Shown one piece after another: positions 21,839 to 23,790 of a DNA stretch of 23,790 bases; within the stretch, counting starts at the first letter, position 1; each line of letters opens with the position of its first letter. The stretch lies in the NCBI GenBank assembly GCA_000720375.1, contig JOAA01000066.1, positions 1-23,790 of the forward strand. The letters run 5' to 3'. The position numbers and the translations under genes were made by a program. Origin of the DNA: Rhodococcus rhodnii. Its GTDB lineage: Bacteria > Actinomycetota > Actinomycetes > Mycobacteriales > Pseudonocardiaceae. The notes under the pieces were generated by a model. The model worked only from the letters and a program-made list of their open reading frames with translations, did not search any database and was not told where the DNA came from.

Positions 21839-23635
21839 TCAGCGCGGCAGTTTGGCGGCGGCTGCTGCCGCCAGATTGGTTGCCGCGGTGCAGTACTCGG
21901 TGCCGGGCCGGTCGCCCTTCACCGTCAGCACCATCAGGTCGACTGAGCTTCGCCACTGCTGCTGGTTCTTCGGTTCGTGGCGCACAGTGACCGTGCAACT
22001 GGTGCCCGAGTCGGTGCCCAGCCTGACGAAGGCGGCGTGGTCACGCAATTGAGTCGGCTCACCCGAGATCGGGTCTTTCGCGGCGTGCTGGTCGTAGCGA
22101 AGGTGAACCTGCGCCGGGGCGGCCGGGCTGTACCACTTGCACGCCCAGTTGCCGAAGTCGGCCGTCGCGGATTTCGGATCGATCGCGGGCACTTCGGCCG
22201 CCAGTGCTTTGTCGTCCAGCAACGGGCATGCGTCGACGTGGGCCAGTGAGTCGAGCGGAAGAGGTGTGGCGCGACGCGGTAGCAGGCCCTGCTGACCTGT
22301 GACTATGTCCTTCACCATGTACACAGCGGTATCGGCGATGGCGCACAGGTTCGCGGGAGGATTGGGCATCTGTGCCGTTATCCGGATGGCGTACTTGTCG
22401 TCGAGCACCATGGTGCGGTCGCATTCGTCATTGTCCGACGGCTTCTCGGGGATGACCTCGAACGGCTTTCCCTGCACGTCAGCCGCAACGCGGTTGACCA
22501 CTTGCACCTCGACGTCCACCGTGTCCCTCGCGCCGGTGTTGACCAGGACGTCACAGCGGTTGAAGTTGCCGTAGGCGGTCTGCAGTTCCGTCGGGCCGAA
22601 CCGCTCCAACGCTTTCCTGTTGAGTACCGCGCATGGATCGACGGTTCGCTCGTCACCGATGAGGTCGGTGTTGGATGCCGCGACGTGGCTTGATTCGGGT
22701 ACCGGTGGATCCGCCGCCATCGGTATGAACACGGCTGCGCTGACGGCGGCGACCAACGCCACAGCGGCGATCATTTGATACAGCGGGCGTCGCCAGAACG
22801 GTGTGCGCGTGGCGGATGCGCGGACCGCTGGAGAAGGGGCCACCCAGTCGCCGGCGATGTCTTGAAGCTGCTGCCGCACTTCGTCGGCGGTCGGACGCTT
22901 TCCTGGCTCCACCGCCAGCATGCGCGACAACAGCGGAGCGAGCGGACCCGCGTGGCGCATCGGGAACATCTCGCCCCGACGCACGCGTTCCAGCACTTCT
23001 CCCGGCTCGCCGGTGCCGAACGGCGGGGTACCTTCCACTGCGGCGAACAGGGTGGCGCCCAATGAGAACACGTCCGACGCCTCGGTCGCCGGTTGACCGG
23101 CGGCTACTTCGGACGCGGCATATCCGGGAGTGCCGCTGAACGATCCGTCGTCGGTCCGCGTCACCTGACGCCAGATGGAGATGCCGAAGTCGGTGAGTTT
23201 CGCGAAGTCCTGATCGTCAAGGAGAATGTTGCCCGGCTTCACATCCCGGTGCACGATCCGCTTGGCATGCAGCGCCGTCAGCGCGGCCGCGATCTGCACC
23301 CCGATTCTCGCGACCCGTTGCGCGGGCAGCGGCCCGTTGGCTGCCAGCACCGTGTCCAGGCTCTCCGCCGGCGAGTACTCCATCACCAGCCAGCACTCGT
23401 CGCCGTCGACGGTGTCGAAGACCGAGATCGCGTTCGGGTGGTGCACTTGAGCCGCGATCTCGGCTTCCTGACGGAATTGAAGCCGGTCGGCTTGACTAGC
23501 CATGACGTGCGGCCGCTTGAGGGCCACAGTTCGTTTCAGCTTCCGGTCGAAAGCGCTCCAGACGATTCCACCAGACCCTGAACCTTGAGCGTCCTCGAGT
23601 TGGTACCGTCCATCAACGATATCCCCCGTACGCAC
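21839..23635 (-). CDS. Receptor-type Ser/Thr protein kinase (PknB-like)
   Basis: The product has 598 residues from GTG 23633-23635 (VRTGDIVDGRYQLED); TTG 23651-23653 would add six residues. The Hanks-type kinase domain (about 8-262) has the Gly loop GSGSGGIVW, catalytic Lys40 (VALK), HRDVKPGN with Asp131 and DFG at 149-151; GTPGYAASE replaces the usual APE. A Thr/Arg-rich juxtamembrane stretch precedes one membrane helix (about 285-307). The outer domain of about 290 residues has eight cysteines and two similar blocks (PCAVLNRKALERFG and ACPLLDDKALAAE), like DUF3558-type sensor folds, instead of PASTA repeats. A -10-like TAGACT lies 7 bases before the GTG, compatible with a leaderless transcript. 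Likely an operon with the FHA gene. Confidence 0.88.
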   Translation of the reverse strand: MRTGDIVDGRYQLEDAQGSGSGGIVWSAFDRKLKRTVALKRPHVMASQADRLQFRQEAEIAAQVHHPNAISVFDTVDGDECWLVMEYSPAESLDTVLAANGPLPAQRVARIGVQIAAALTALHAKRIVHRDVKPGNILLDDQDFAKLTDFGISIWRQVTRTDDGSFSGTPGYAASEVAAGQPATEASDVFSLGATLFAAVEGTPPFGTGEPGEVLERVRRGEMFPMRHAGPLAPLLSRMLAVEPGKRPTADEVRQQLQDIAGDWVAPSPAVRASATRTPFWRRPLYQMIAAVALVAAVSAAVFIPMAADPPVPESSHVAASNTDLIGDERTVDPCAVLNRKALERFGPTELQTAYGNFNRCDVLVNTGARDTVDVEVQVVNRVAADVQGKPFEVIPEKPSDNDECDRTMVLDDKYAIRITAQMPNPPANLCAIADTAVYMVKDIVTGQQGLLPRRATPLPLDSLAHVDACPLLDDKALAAEVPAIDPKSATADFGNWACKWYSPAAPAQVHLRYDQHAAKDPISGEPTQLRDHAAFVRLGTDSGTSCTVTVRHEPKNQQQWRSSVDLMVLTVKGDRPGTEYCTAATNLAAAAAAKLPR

Positions 23636-23658
23636 TCTGCGTAGTCTAGCCAATCCAG

Positions 23659-23681
23659 CCCGCGCACGCTATGTGCGGGCC
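23659..23681 (-). terminator. Hairpin after the stop of the partial edge gene
   Basis: GCCCGC-GCAC-GCTA-TGTGC-GGGC can pair into a GC-rich hairpin with a small bulge. On the minus strand it starts right at the TAG of the partial gene at 23681-23788, and it lies just upstream of the kinase start, so it would separate the two transcription units. Confidence 0.4.
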
Positions 23682-23788
23682 TACGCCGCCGCTGGGCCGA
23701 CGTCTGTCGAGGTCAACGGACCCCGGGTGACTCCGGACGACGAGTGTTCGTCCGCGCCGGCGTCGATGCTGCCGGCGCGTGCCTGACC
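23681..23788 (-). CDS. Tail of a gene entering from the right edge, unidentified
   Basis: The minus frame ending in TAG at 23681-23683 has 35 visible residues (GQARAGSIDAGADEHSSSGV, then TRGPLTSTDVGPAAA) with about 80 percent G/C at third positions. This looks like a low-complexity C-terminal tail. A hairpin directly follows the stop. There is too little to assign a family, and the call could be wrong. Confidence 0.35.
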   Translation of the reverse strand, partial: GQARAGSIDAGADEHSSSGVTRGPLTSTDVGPAAA

Positions 23789-23790
23789 GT

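Noticed and set aside
23753..23779. Perfect 9-bp inverted repeat CGCGCCGGC with a 9-base loop
   Set aside because: It lies inside the likely coding tail of the edge gene and lacks a U-tract. It may be chance in GC-rich codons, so it is not called a terminator.
1..23790. tRNA or rRNA genes and a tRNA-type att site for the mobile island
   Set aside because: I looked for cloverleaf arms and direct repeats near the island borders and found none. The GGTTCAACC near 20777 lacks the rest of a tRNA.

Overview
This window is from a high-GC actinomycete. GC-rich third codon positions, GTG and TTG starts, an FHA protein/Ser-Thr kinase pair, a DUF2637 (SpdB-type) transfer-gene homologue and the style of the membrane-protein families all fit; a member of the Pseudonocardiales is my best guess, made from sequence character alone.

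Region by region. (1) 1-1.7 kb: the 3' end of a modified-DNA restriction-type protein (DUF262/DUF1524 tail fused to a RAMA reader domain), an IS5-family transposase remnant and a small acidic hypothetical protein. (2) 2.0-10.8 kb: what looks like ordinary chromosome, rich in membrane and stress genes: a lipoprotein, a large multi-pass membrane protein, a YihY/BrkB protein, an arylsulfatase, a K+ channel-like protein overlapping a PLDc_N/SHOCT protein, an HdeD-like protein, and a DUF6069-like protein preceded by an overlapping 29-codon ORF. Palindromes containing GTGAG lie upstream of several of these. (3) 10.9-11.4 kb: debris, including a C-terminal fragment of a second YihY gene and a lone sequence resembling a type I-E CRISPR repeat. 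(4) 11.4-20.2 kb: a decaying mobile-element operon read leftwards and stitched by 4-base ATGA/GTGA overlaps: unknown gene tail -> VUT-family transporter -> TGT/DpdA-like (DUF7221-like) protein -> serine-recombinase remnant -> Cys-rich small protein -> DUF2637 protein. (5) Inside it, at 13.6-18.9 kb, lies a compact and apparently intact transposon that cuts the DpdA-like gene in two. It encodes two overlapping tyrosine recombinases (Tn554-like arrangement) and one cargo gene, a beta-helix-like protein with a C-terminal membrane domain, and has inverted CCGGACTAA motifs at its ends. (6) 20.2-23.8 kb: a tyrosine-phosphatase pseudogene, then an FHA protein and a receptor-type Ser/Thr kinase, and the tail of a further gene at the edge.

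The main point is the layering. An old conjugative-element remnant carries a deazapurine-type pair (VUT transporter plus TGT-like enzyme). Its genes hold single-base indels, and it was later hit by a transposon whose three genes are all open. The two halves of the interrupted gene, about 5.3 kb apart, join into one protein of about 300 residues. The cargo protein looks like a sensor-plus-membrane-effector design of unknown function and is the best candidate here for an undescribed activity.
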